From: an uncultured Spirochaetales bacterium
GTDB lineage: Bacteria > Spirochaetota > Spirochaetia > Sphaerochaetales > Sphaerochaetaceae
Assembly: GCA_944393005.1 (NCBI GenBank)
Contig: CALXYO010000002.1
Location: 186,001-250,000 of the forward strand
Direction: 5' to 3'
Length of the DNA stretch: 64,000 nt
Both the position numbers and the translations under genes were made by a program. The notes under the pieces were generated by a model. It saw nothing but the letters and a program-made list of their open reading frames with translations, ran no database searches and was not told where the DNA came from. Each line of letters starts with the position of its first letter. Within the stretch, counting starts at the first letter, position 1. Below are positions 35,553 to 43,601 of the stretch, piece after piece.

Positions 35553-36938
35553 TCAGATCTGAGAGAGGTCTGTGAATGTGAATCCGCTTTCTGCGGCATA
35601 TTCGGCAAGTTCTTCTTTTGTCGGAAGGACTTCTTCTGCCTCATAGACATGGAGGACCTCTCCGATAGGAATGTTCCACTCACCGCTCTCATCTTCGATA
35701 GCTGTTACATAATAATATGTGTGGTTCATGACATGGTCGAAGTCTCTGAAGCCGAGGTTCTTGCCATAGATGGTATCGAATCTTACTGTCTCAAGAGCTT
35801 CTGTGACTCCTTCCGGTGACCAGTCGTCTGTTGATTCAAGAGCTGCTGCGATAGCCTTGATACCGATATACCATGTGTAACCCATATCGGAAGGAAGAGT
35901 CTCCATACCATACATTTCCTCACCGATCTGCTTGTAAGACTCCACCATCTCGTCATTGCCTTCGATATCACTGAGCCAGAACGGCCAGAGAGCAACACCG
36001 TGAACTTTTCCATACGGATATGTTCCGGCTTCAGCAAGAGCTGAGTTGTTTGTTGAGTCAACTGTATACCATCCGAGGTAGTCAGCAATGTTCCACAGAC
36101 CGAACATTCTTCCCTGGTTGATGAAGGAAACAAAGTTAGGACCACTTGTTGATGAGATAATCACATCAGGATCTCTGCCGACGATGGAAGAGATGATGTT
36201 GCTGAACTCTGTTGATGATGAGGAAACCTGGTTTGAACCGAGGAGTTCGAAATCATCACCCATAGCACGGACGAAGAAGTCACGGCTGTCAGCACTTGCA
36301 CCACCGTCAAGGCCTACGAAGTAAGCTGTCTTATAACCCTTCTCCTTGGCATACAGAGCATTCATGTTACCGATTGCCCATGCGTTGAAGCCGCATGAGA
36401 ACATGTACTTGGATGCATTCTCAACAGTGACACGTGTGTTCATTGTACAAGGTGTGACCATCGGGAACTTGTTTGTCTCTGCCCACTGTGCAGCTGTAGG
36501 AGCTTCACCGTCACCCTTAGGACCGAGAATAGCAACAACACCTTCAGCCTTGAGTTCCGTTGATCTCTGAGCTACGTTGCTCGGGTCATTGCCTGTATCT
36601 CTGTACACGAGCTGGACCATTTTGCCCTTGATACCACCTGCTTCGTTGATTTCCTTTACAGCAAGCTCAGCACCGGCTTCAGCCCATGCAACAGTTGCAG
36701 CACCGCCGCTTGAACGGTCGGTAAGGACACCGATCTTCACGACATCATCGCTTGACACTGTTGAAGAAGTGCTTGAAGCTGATGTTGTTGTGCTTGAAGC
36801 AGCAGCTGTTGTTGTAGTTGTTGAGGATGAAGTTTCTGTTGTGGAAGAAGCTTCCTCATTACCGGAACAGGCAGTCACTGTGAAAAGTGCCAGAACAATC
36901 ATCAAGATTGCGGAAAAAATTCTGATGTTCTTTTTCAT
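35553..36938 (-). CDS. livK: ABC transporter substrate-binding lipoprotein, LivK/amide type
   Basis: The 461-residue extracytoplasmic binding protein has a lipoprotein signal (VTACSG, cysteine about residue 24), then a low-complexity Ser/Thr linker of about 40 residues, then a type-1 periplasmic-binding fold starting VKIGVLTDRSSGGAATVAWAE. The long Ser/Thr tether is typical of surface-anchored binding proteins and could be glycosylated. The ATG at 36936-36938 stands 6 nt from AGGGAG; the ATG two codons upstream is too close to it. Ligand unknown; the neighbours point to a carboxylic acid rather than a plain amino acid (inference). Confidence 0.92.
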   Translation of the reverse strand: MKKNIRIFSAILMIVLALFTVTACSGNEEASSTTETSSSTTTTTAAASSTTTSASSTSSTVSSDDVVKIGVLTDRSSGGAATVAWAEAGAELAVKEINEAGGIKGKMVQLVYRDTGNDPSNVAQRSTELKAEGVVAILGPKGDGEAPTAAQWAETNKFPMVTPCTMNTRVTVENASKYMFSCGFNAWAIGNMNALYAKEKGYKTAYFVGLDGGASADSRDFFVRAMGDDFELLGSNQVSSSSTEFSNIISSIVGRDPDVIISSTSGPNFVSFINQGRMFGLWNIADYLGWYTVDSTNNSALAEAGTYPYGKVHGVALWPFWLSDIEGNDEMVESYKQIGEEMYGMETLPSDMGYTWYIGIKAIAAALESTDDWSPEGVTEALETVRFDTIYGKNLGFRDFDHVMNHTYYYVTAIEDESGEWNIPIGEVLHVYEAEEVLPTKEELAEYAAESGFTFTDLSQI

Positions 36939-36962
36939 TTTCATTCTCCCTTTTTTTCTGTT

Positions 36963-37940
36963 TTATTTCTTGTCCGGATCATAACAGTCATCGTTACGGA
37001 CAAAATAATCATAGTTTCTCTGGGCAACTGAATCCTGAGGATCCTTCACATATTTGTTCTCACGGTCAACCCAGTATCTGTCATAGAGGCCGAACATGCT
37101 CATTGTCGTGAACACTTTGTATCCTGTGTCGTCGAAGTGCTCGTCAACATAGTCATTTGTCTGGCTCTGCATCACATGACGTCCAACATCCAGCATTGCA
37201 AGCATTGCGGCATGCATTGAATAGTGGATACCCACCAGCTTGTAGTTGCCGAGCTCCTTCAGCTGGGCCATTGTGATTTCCTTCGGATCATGTGCCTTGC
37301 CGCAGATATCCGGATACCACATAGGGCACTTGTAAGCGTCATTGATTTTCTTGAGAAGAGTAAATTTGTCACCCTTGACCTTGTGCATCCACAGAATGCA
37401 GATCATATCCGCACCGGCTTCCATGTATGCTTTCATTCTTTCGATGAGCTCATCAAAATTCTCTTCAGGGTTCGTGTCACAGCGGGCAATGAGGAAACCG
37501 TTCATACCGTCAGCATCAAGTCCGTCACGTGCAGCCTTGAAACGGAGCACAGCATCCTCGATAGGCAGCTGACCTGCTCTTCCGAGCTCGCTTGTATCAG
37601 TCACGAGTACACCCGCAGCGCCTGCTTTCATGATCTTGCGGCAGCCATAATAAGTATTCAGACCGCGTCCAAAACCGAAACCGTCATCAGCATCAATGAT
37701 GAGAGGCATCTTTGTCATTGATGTGATCTTGTCGGTGATGTATGTGAAATCATCGATTGAAAGCAGCTGAAGATCAGGAATACCGGTAAGGCCGCATGCA
37801 AGGTCTCCGCTGGAAACCATGATGACCTCAAAGCCATTCATTTCGGCAGCTTTGGCACTTGCGCAGTCGTAAAGCTCCGGAACAATCCTCACCTTATCGT
37901 CACTGATAAGAGCCCTGAGTCTCTGTGCTGAATCATTCAT
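36963..37940 (-). CDS. Isocitrate-lyase/PEP-mutase superfamily protein with altered active-site loop
   Basis: The 325-residue protein has the superfamily barrel with the metal motif IDADDGFGFG (about residue 84) and the start RIVPELYDCASAKAAEMNGFEVIM typical of methylisocitrate lyase, dimethylmalate lyase, oxaloacetase and carboxyPEP mutase. The catalytic loop that normally reads EDQ...KKCGH is here VTDTSELGRAGQLP, so the lyase cysteine and histidine are absent. The reaction cannot be predicted; it may be a mutase, hydrolase or lyase on an unusual acid. It is 14 nt after a paralogue and 18 nt before livK, so is part of the importer operon. Confidence 0.85.
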   Translation of the reverse strand: MNDSAQRLRALISDDKVRIVPELYDCASAKAAEMNGFEVIMVSSGDLACGLTGIPDLQLLSIDDFTYITDKITSMTKMPLIIDADDGFGFGRGLNTYYGCRKIMKAGAAGVLVTDTSELGRAGQLPIEDAVLRFKAARDGLDADGMNGFLIARCDTNPEENFDELIERMKAYMEAGADMICILWMHKVKGDKFTLLKKINDAYKCPMWYPDICGKAHDPKEITMAQLKELGNYKLVGIHYSMHAAMLAMLDVGRHVMQSQTNDYVDEHFDDTGYKVFTTMSMFGLYDRYWVDRENKYVKDPQDSVAQRNYDYFVRNDDCYDPDKK

Positions 37941-37954
37941 ATAAATGCACCTCC

Positions 37955-38908
37955 TTACAGTCTGTCTTCGATATCGACTTTCTTGAATCCTTCCGGATAT
38001 CCTGCGACATCGTGTCCGACGATTGTGTATTTCTTGCTGTCACCTGTGAATCTGTTCTCAAGTTCAAGATAGTCCTGAGGAACGAAAAGCGGGGATGCAG
38101 AAAAATCGCACTGACCTGTACCGGATGCATGTGTAAATGTATATGCAACACTCTGGTCTTCAAAATTCTTCTTTCCGTGTTCAAGCATACCTTCCATTGC
38201 AGCCTTCATCGTGAAGTGTGTTGAGCACATCTTGAATCCGAGCTCAGTAAGCTGTTCCATTGTGACATTGGGCTTACCGCCGTCTGCCCTGACATCAGCG
38301 AAGATCTTCCAGCCCTTGACTTTCTCTGCCATGATCTTGGCATGCTCATAGTCTGTGATGAGAACCATCATGGCGATATCGGCACCGGCTTCCATTGCCT
38401 CATTGAGCCTTGCACAGCCTTCCTCCATCTCCTTCTCGTCATACGGATTTGCATTTGTTCTTGCAATCAGAAGACAGTCAGTACCCTTGAGCGCAGCTAC
38501 TGCAGCTCTGATCTTTGCCATGTACTTATCTCTCGGAAGGATGCTTGTTGACTCTTCCATGTCAGCAGAATCTTCAAGCTGGACTGCAGCCGCACCGGCT
38601 CTTGCAAGGATCTTCGCAGAACGGTAAACAGCAAGAGGACCGCCGAATCCGTCTTCAATATCAGCAATTAGAGGAATTGAACTTGTCTGACTTACTCTTG
38701 AGACGACGCCTTCAAGATCTGTAAGGTTCGTAAAACCGTAGTCAATAACACCGTTGAGGCTGATCGAAACCTCTCCGCCGCTCAGAAGGCTTACAGGGAA
38801 ACCGCACATTTCAACAGCACGCTGAGACATGCAGTCGAACACACATGGAACAAGAAAACACTTATCGCTCTCTTCTAGAATCTGTCTGAGAGTCTTTTTA
38901 CTAGCCAT
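37955..38908 (-). CDS. Second isocitrate-lyase/PEP-mutase superfamily protein
   Basis: A 317-residue paralogue of the next gene, and first gene of the operon. It keeps the start CVFDCMSQRAVEMCGFPVSLLSG, a variant metal motif IADIEDGFGG, and the acid pair QLEDSADMEES, but not the KKCGH cysteine loop. The two proteins differ clearly in sequence, so they may be two enzymes of a pathway or subunits of one complex. The start at 38908 follows CGGAGG; a longer frame reaches into the operator region. Expression should depend on the LacI-type operators just upstream. Confidence 0.85.
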   Translation of the reverse strand: MASKKTLRQILEESDKCFLVPCVFDCMSQRAVEMCGFPVSLLSGGEVSISLNGVIDYGFTNLTDLEGVVSRVSQTSSIPLIADIEDGFGGPLAVYRSAKILARAGAAAVQLEDSADMEESTSILPRDKYMAKIRAAVAALKGTDCLLIARTNANPYDEKEMEEGCARLNEAMEAGADIAMMVLITDYEHAKIMAEKVKGWKIFADVRADGGKPNVTMEQLTELGFKMCSTHFTMKAAMEGMLEHGKKNFEDQSVAYTFTHASGTGQCDFSASPLFVPQDYLELENRFTGDSKKYTIVGHDVAGYPEGFKKVDIEDRL

Positions 38909-38936
38909 TAACAACCTCCGAAAAACAATATCATCG

Positions 38937-38970
38937 CAATCGATTGAAAACACATTGCAACCGGTTGCAA
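38937..38970. promoter_or_regulatory. Two LacI-type operators 21 bp apart
   Basis: TTGCAACCGGTTGCAA (38955-38970) is a perfect 16-bp palindrome, and CAATCGATTG (38937-38946) is a second palindrome matching the same half-site. Centres are 21 bp (two helical turns) apart. They lie downstream of the transcription start predicted for the lyase/Liv operon, a repressing position. Confidence 0.75.
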
Positions 38971-38985
38971 AACGTTTATGAGTTA

Positions 38986-39014
38986 GTTATACGGTCGACT
39001 GGAGAAATTGTCAA
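38986..39014 (-). promoter_or_regulatory. Promoter of the lyase/Liv operon
   Basis: Minus-strand TTGACA (39009-39014), 17-nt spacer, TATAAC (38986-38991). Transcription would begin about 10 nt before the first LacI-type operator. Confidence 0.75.
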
Positions 39015-39039
39015 GGAAAATTTTTTGAGCAGGTGTGTA

Positions 39040-39068
39040 TTCAAGAAGCCATTGTTTTATGTTAATAT
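39040..39068 (+). promoter_or_regulatory. Leaderless promoter of the ArsR-family gene
   Basis: TTCAAG (39040-39045), 17-nt spacer, TAATAT (39063-39068), then 7 nt to the ATG at 39076. Confidence 0.6.
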
Positions 39069-39075
39069 GCAGTAT

Positions 39076-39438
39076 ATGAATAGCGAAAAAAAAGAGACTT
39101 GCGGGAATATCAAAAATGAAGAAAAGGACAGCCTACCCTCCTGTGAGGATTTTGAGAAAATCGCGGAAGTGCTGAAACAGCTCAGCGATCCGGTGAGGAT
39201 GAAACTTTTCTATATCCTCTGTCACAGAGAGGAATGCGTGCTCGACATTTCCACCCTGATGGGAATGAGCAGTCCTGCTGTCTCACACCACCTGAGACAG
39301 CTCCGGCTCAGCGGGCTCATCACTTCAAGAAGAGAGAAAAAAGAGGTGTATTACAAGGCATCAGAAAGCAGGGAAACCAGCTTTCTGCACCATATGATTG
39401 AAGATCTCCTCGACATCAAGTGTCCTGCGAAAAATTGA
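39076..39438 (+). CDS. ArsR/SmtB-family winged-helix regulator
   Basis: The 120-residue protein is a small winged-helix repressor (VLKQLSDPVRMKLFYILCHREECVLDISTLMGMSSPAVSHHL region, recognition helix around residue 70, then RREKKEVYYKA wing). One cysteine sits where metal sensors often have CxC (EECVLD), another close to the N-terminus, and a LHHMIEDLLDIKC tail could supply further ligands. It may sense metal or redox state. The ATG at 39076 fits the promoter; an ATG three codons upstream is possible. It could regulate itself, the enoate reductase at 39476, or the palindrome-controlled ATPase operon at 27544. Confidence 0.88.
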   Translation: MNSEKKETCGNIKNEEKDSLPSCEDFEKIAEVLKQLSDPVRMKLFYILCHREECVLDISTLMGMSSPAVSHHLRQLRLSGLITSRREKKEVYYKASESRETSFLHHMIEDLLDIKCPAKN

Positions 39439-39463
39439 CTGGAAAACAAGTGTCCATTCGAGA

Positions 39464-39469
39464 TAGAAT
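39464..39469 (+). promoter_or_regulatory. -10 box, leaderless start of enoate-reductase-like gene
   Basis: TAGAAT ends 6 nt before the ATG at 39476; no ribosome-binding site. The best -35 (TGGAAA at 39440-39445, spacer 18) is weak. Confidence 0.45.
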
Positions 39470-39475
39470 TGACTC

Positions 39476-41527
39476 ATGGATACAAAACTTCAACCTTTAT
39501 TCACACCGTGGAAGATCGGTAAATGTGAAATCAAGAACAGGATCGTGCTGACCAGCATGGGAGGAACCGACCTCTTCGGCTGGATGGAGAAAAATCATTT
39601 CGACAGATCAGGTGCCCGTTTCATAATGGAAGTCGCGAAAAACAATGCAGGCCTTGTGCTTCCGGGCTGTCAGCCTGTATGGAACCCGATGTTCGGGCAA
39701 TGGCTCCACAAGAACAGGAAAATGTACAGGGATCTTGCGTCATGGATGCCTGAATTCCATAAAACCGGCGCAAAGCTGTTCATACAGCTCACCGCAGGTT
39801 TCGGAAGAAGCTTTCCCGTAAGCAGCATGATGGAAATGCTTTACAACACTCCTGTGATCAGGACACTGTCAAAACCGGTGATGAACCTGGACAGGATAAC
39901 GGCAAGCGCAAGTCCGTCGCCGAACAGATGGTCCGACCGCCTTCCGTCCCGCGAAATGACAAAAGATGAGATAAAAGCCATAGTAAGATCGTTTGCCCTT
40001 TCAAGCAGAATGCTGATGGATGCCGGAGTCGACGGTGTGGAAATTCATGCCGTTCATGAAGGTTACCTTCTCGACCAGTTCACCCTTCCATACATCAACA
40101 AGAGAAAAGATGAATACGGCGGCAGCATGGAGAACCGCTACCGCTTCGCAGTGGAAATAGTCCAGGCGATAAAGAAGGAATGCGGGAATGACTTCCCTGT
40201 TTCGCTGCGCTACAGTGTGGTCTCAAAGACAAAAGGGTTCAGAAAAGGAGCTCTGCCCGGAGAGGATTATATTGAAGTCGGACGCGACATGGAGGAATCG
40301 GAAAAAGCGGCAAAGCTCCTTGAGGATGCCGGTTATGACATGCTGAACTGCGACAACGGAACGTATGATGCCTGGTACTGGGCACATCCGCCTGTATACA
40401 TGCCGGAAAACTGCAATCTGGAAGATGCCGAGCATATCCGCAGGTTTGTCTCAATCCCTGTAGTTGCTGCCGGAAGACTTGATCCTTACAAGGCTGCAGA
40501 GGAAATCGGCGCAGGCCGTCTCGATGGTGCAGGTTTCGCACGCCCCTTCCTTGCAGACCAGGAATGGGTCACAAAACTCATGAATGACAAGGCTGAGGAC
40601 ATAAGGCCATGCATACTCTGCCACAACGGATGCTTCAACATGTGTCATTACGAAGGCGTTCCGAATGATCAGGACCTTTTCGACAGCTTGAATATGGCAC
40701 GATGTGCCGTGAATGCTGAGACAATGCAATGGTCAAAGCATCATATTGAGAAAACATCAAAGCCAAAGAATGTCGCTGTCATTGGAGGTGGAATAGGAGG
40801 AATGGAAACCGCAAGGGTACTGAAACTGCGCGGTCATAATCCTGTAATCTATGAAAAAGCCGGCAGGCTCGGCGGCACATTCATCGCAGCAAGCGCAGAA
40901 TCCTACAAAGGAAAGCTGCGCGACCTTCTCTCCTGGTACATACGGCAGATTGACAAGCTGGGAATTGAGGTGAGGCTTAATAAGGAAGTGAAAGATGTTT
41001 CCTCACTGGATGCTGATGAAATCATTGTTGCTACAGGAGCTGTGGCAAAGCATATTCCTGTGCCCGGAAGCGACATGATGATTGAAGCCTGCGAGTACCT
41101 CACCGGCAAACCGGCTGGCAGCACTGTTGCCGTCATCGGAGGCGGACTTACAGGATGTGAGGTAGCATATGAACTCGCACTGCAGGGCAGGAAAGTCATC
41201 ATCGTTGAAATGAAGAATGATCTTATTGCTCAAAAAGGCGTATGTCTTGCCAACAGCTCGTATCTGAGAGAATGGTTCGCACTCAATAATGTCGAGGTGC
41301 ACCTGAAATCATCACTGAAGGAAGTGAGAAAAGGTTCAATCCTTATAACTGATGAAAAAGGACAGGAAAAGGAAATTGCCTGCGATACCGTCATCAGCAG
41401 TATCGGCTACACGCCTTCCCCTCTTGTGAAAGGTGGCGGAAAGGTACACCTTGTGGGAGACTGCCTCAAAGTCGGCAATCTGAGAACTGTCATATGGAAA
41501 GCATACGAAACCGCGATGAAGATATGA
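39476..41527 (+). CDS. 2-enoate-reductase-like flavoenzyme (OYE barrel, 4Fe-4S, FAD/NAD domain)
   Basis: The 683-residue protein has an FMN barrel of the old-yellow-enzyme type (residues 1-370; VDGVEIHAVHEGYLLDQF, SLRYSV), a 4Fe-4S site CILCHNGCFNMC plus a later cysteine in MARCAVN (about residues 378-410), and an FAD/NAD(P) half with dinucleotide motifs VAVIGGGIGGMETARVL and VAVIGGGLTGCEVAYEL. This is the architecture of 2-enoate reductase, 2,4-dienoyl-CoA reductase and bile-acid BaiCD/BaiH enzymes, which reduce activated C=C bonds in anaerobes. The substrate is not fixed by sequence. It converges with the aconitase X genes at a shared terminator. Confidence 0.9.
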   Translation: MDTKLQPLFTPWKIGKCEIKNRIVLTSMGGTDLFGWMEKNHFDRSGARFIMEVAKNNAGLVLPGCQPVWNPMFGQWLHKNRKMYRDLASWMPEFHKTGAKLFIQLTAGFGRSFPVSSMMEMLYNTPVIRTLSKPVMNLDRITASASPSPNRWSDRLPSREMTKDEIKAIVRSFALSSRMLMDAGVDGVEIHAVHEGYLLDQFTLPYINKRKDEYGGSMENRYRFAVEIVQAIKKECGNDFPVSLRYSVVSKTKGFRKGALPGEDYIEVGRDMEESEKAAKLLEDAGYDMLNCDNGTYDAWYWAHPPVYMPENCNLEDAEHIRRFVSIPVVAAGRLDPYKAAEEIGAGRLDGAGFARPFLADQEWVTKLMNDKAEDIRPCILCHNGCFNMCHYEGVPNDQDLFDSLNMARCAVNAETMQWSKHHIEKTSKPKNVAVIGGGIGGMETARVLKLRGHNPVIYEKAGRLGGTFIAASAESYKGKLRDLLSWYIRQIDKLGIEVRLNKEVKDVSSLDADEIIVATGAVAKHIPVPGSDMMIEACEYLTGKPAGSTVAVIGGGLTGCEVAYELALQGRKVIIVEMKNDLIAQKGVCLANSSYLREWFALNNVEVHLKSSLKEVRKGSILITDEKGQEKEIACDTVISSIGYTPSPLVKGGGKVHLVGDCLKVGNLRTVIWKAYETAMKI

Positions 41528-41540
41528 TGACAGAAAAAAA

Positions 41541-41569
41541 GAGCATAGGGACAACAGGTCCTTATGCTC
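41541..41569. terminator. Bidirectional terminator between enoate reductase and aconitase X genes
   Basis: GAGCATAGGGAC pairs with GTCCTTATGCTC (one mismatched pair, 5-nt loop). An A-run before it serves as the T-run for the minus-strand genes. Confidence 0.75.
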
Positions 41570-41579
41570 ATCTTAACCA

Positions 41580-42029
41580 TCAGCGCTCAACCTTCACGCT
41601 GCCGTCTTCACACACTGTGATTCTGTCTCCAGTCCTGACGTAGGAAAGGAATTCATCACCAAGACCGTCGACTGTCGGCATGGAGTTGTCTGTCCACACA
41701 TCGGCGAGAATCGCACCTGCTGCGGCAAGCGAGTCTATCTCCTTGCTGAAAAGCAGGCATGCGGGCTGGCGGGACATGCAAGCGGCACAGTACAGAACAA
41801 GGCCCCCTGTCGTGCTTCCTATTGTCTGCGGCATGATCAGTGCCTTGCCTGCCATCGGCTTCTCATACAGATCGGGATTATTCTGATCAGAGCATTTACC
41901 TGTCTTGTCGCCGAACATAAGTGAATGCTGATAGCTTGCCAGCGTATTGAAACCACCGTGCGATACAAGTGCCTCGGCACTCACATTTCCCTTCACGACA
42001 GCACGGCCTTTGAAAATTCTCTCGCTCAT
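41580..42029 (-). CDS. Aconitase X small (swivel) subunit
   Basis: The 149-residue protein matches the DUF126 swivelling domain of aconitase X: GRAVVKGNVSAEALVSHGGFNTLASY, MPQTIGSTTGGLVLYCAACMSRQPACLLF and DEFLSYVRTGDRITV. It pairs with the large subunit encoded immediately upstream (4-nt overlap). The ATG at 42027-42029 follows CGGAGG. Known aconitase X enzymes dehydrate phosphomevalonate in archaea or cis-3-hydroxyproline in bacteria. Confidence 0.9.
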   Translation of the reverse strand: MSERIFKGRAVVKGNVSAEALVSHGGFNTLASYQHSLMFGDKTGKCSDQNNPDLYEKPMAGKALIMPQTIGSTTGGLVLYCAACMSRQPACLLFSKEIDSLAAAGAILADVWTDNSMPTVDGLGDEFLSYVRTGDRITVCEDGSVKVER

Positions 42030-43294
42030 CTTGCACCTCCGCATATCATCCTGAGAAGCTCGTCTTCCTTGTAATACCTTGCCGATGTATATGTCCTCAG
42101 TTTGTTCGAACAAGTGATCACGGGCATTGAACCGCACTGGGGATTGTTCATATACATAAGAGGACAGATATGGGAAAGAATGACACCCTGCCTCATAAGA
42201 CGCTGGCCCTTCTCTCCTGCCTTGAATTTGTCCATAAGGGCCGGAGCCGCCGTCATGACTGTCTTCACGGCAACTTTCCTCAGTCCTCTGGAGGAAAGCT
42301 CGTCATTGATCCTGTCAGACCATGAATCAAGCTGGGCTGCGGAAAGGTGCGGACAGCCTATGAATGCAAGCTTTGGCTTTGCATTCCTGTCTTTCCATAT
42401 CACAGGATAGTTTCTTTCTGTCTCCTCAAGCACCGCATCGTCAATGACAAATGTCTTATAACCTTCTTTCAGAAGAGTCCTTCCGTGCTTCACAGCCTCA
42501 GGAGTCAGATTCTCGATGTGGTAAAGGCCGACAGCTCCGTTTGACGCCGTAGCTGCACCGAAGTCCTTGAAATAAGCCTTCGCATCTTCATCAAGGGAAG
42601 AGAAATACTTATCCATTCCAATCACATACGGGACATCCTCCATCACCTTCATTCCGATTGCAGAGCCAAGAAGCTGTGCTTCGGGCTTCTTTGAAGTTTT
42701 CACTTCAATCAGCCATGTTGCCTTTCTTCCTTCATCGGTCAGAAGTCCGAAATAAGGCACACAGCCGACAATCGATCCGAAGAGATCAAGAATACCGCTG
42801 TTCCTGTTGCAGCGTGCGCCGAGAATGCTGTTTGCATATACCACGGCAGAACTTTCCGCCCATGAGAGAATGTCTCCCTCCTCAGGAATATTTCCCACTT
42901 CCTCCATGTAGCAGGTGCACGTATATGCATCATCACTCATGATGCCCAGTTTTTTAAGCTGTTCATCATAATCCTTCTGCTTTGAATACATAACGCGGAA
43001 GAAAATATTCTGTATGAGATTCATCGGAAGCCCCTTCTCCAGCGGCCGCGGATCAACACTGAAGCGCTGGGAAGAAAGTGTACCTGAATTTATAAGCGTA
43101 TCCATAAGGTCATACACGGGACTCATCACGGAAAGTCCGAAGCTGGTGACGAGGTGACCGTATTTCCCCGTGATATCAACCATCTTCTCTGCCCCGAAAG
43201 TCTCTCCGTACATTATGAGTGTCTTCATGACCTTTGCCTTGACATCCCCTTCTTTTCCTTCAAAGATGTCTCTCTGTCTCTGAGTCAGTTCCAT
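42026..43294 (-). CDS. Aconitase X large (catalytic) subunit
   Basis: The 422-residue protein matches the DUF521 catalytic part of aconitase X (MELTQRQRDIFEGKEGDVK start, GILDLFGSIVGCVPYFGLL and GCPHLSAAQLDSW motifs, cysteines suited to an Fe-S cluster such as in YTCTCYMEEVGN and GARCNRNSG). The two-subunit bacterial form is usually a cis-3-hydroxy-L-proline dehydratase; other hydroxy acids are possible. The ATG at 43292-43294 is 6 nt after GAGG. No proline or ornithine-cyclodeaminase-like gene lies nearby to settle the substrate. Confidence 0.9.
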   Translation of the reverse strand: MELTQRQRDIFEGKEGDVKAKVMKTLIMYGETFGAEKMVDITGKYGHLVTSFGLSVMSPVYDLMDTLINSGTLSSQRFSVDPRPLEKGLPMNLIQNIFFRVMYSKQKDYDEQLKKLGIMSDDAYTCTCYMEEVGNIPEEGDILSWAESSAVVYANSILGARCNRNSGILDLFGSIVGCVPYFGLLTDEGRKATWLIEVKTSKKPEAQLLGSAIGMKVMEDVPYVIGMDKYFSSLDEDAKAYFKDFGAATASNGAVGLYHIENLTPEAVKHGRTLLKEGYKTFVIDDAVLEETERNYPVIWKDRNAKPKLAFIGCPHLSAAQLDSWSDRINDELSSRGLRKVAVKTVMTAAPALMDKFKAGEKGQRLMRQGVILSHICPLMYMNNPQCGSMPVITCSNKLRTYTSARYYKEDELLRMICGGAR

Positions 43295-43393
43295 AGTTTT
43301 CCTCACTTGATGCAATTCTACCACCTGAAGAAACAAGAAAAAAGCGGAAAGGAATGAAATGTCATGAAAAAGAAGTGTCCTGGCTTCTGCACA

Positions 43394-43456
43394 ATTATAC
43401 CCCCGCCCAAAACAGAGGCAGCGCAGATATTCCCACATTTTTCCAGTTGCAACTGG
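43394..43456 (-). promoter_or_regulatory. Aconitase X promoter with upstream palindrome
   Basis: A perfect TATAAT on the minus strand (43394-43399) predicts a start near 43388. CCAGTTGCAACTGG (43443-43456) is centred about 62 bp upstream of that start, a typical activator position. No good -35 box is seen, which fits activator dependence. Confidence 0.5.
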
Positions 43457-43548
43457 CTCATCACAATATTTTACAACATATTTATTTATAATATAATAAC
43501 ATACAATCAATGATAAAAATTTCACAATGTTTCTATACAAAGTATCTT

Positions 43549-43577
43549 GACGAATCCATTGTTTCTTTTTATAGTAA
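43549..43577 (+). promoter_or_regulatory. Promoter of the TrpX-like gene
   Basis: TTGACG (43549-43554), 17-nt spacer, TATAGT (43572-43577); a GGAG site precedes the ATG at 43602. Confidence 0.75.
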
Positions 43578-43601
43578 CATCATCAATAACGGAGTTGCAA
43601 A

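Larger units (their letters stand above)
43295..43601. other. Intergenic region between aconitase X and TrpX-like genes
   Basis: About 307 nt without a gene. It holds a minus-strand TATAAT (43394-43399), a 14-bp perfect palindrome (43443-43456), an AT-rich stretch and the plus-strand promoter at 43549-43577. No small gene or RNA was recognised. Confidence 0.7.

Noticed and set aside
36775..36870. Repetitive Ser/Thr-coding stretch in livK as a possible repeat or CRISPR-like element
   Set aside because: It is an in-frame low-complexity linker of a lipoprotein, without spaced identical units.
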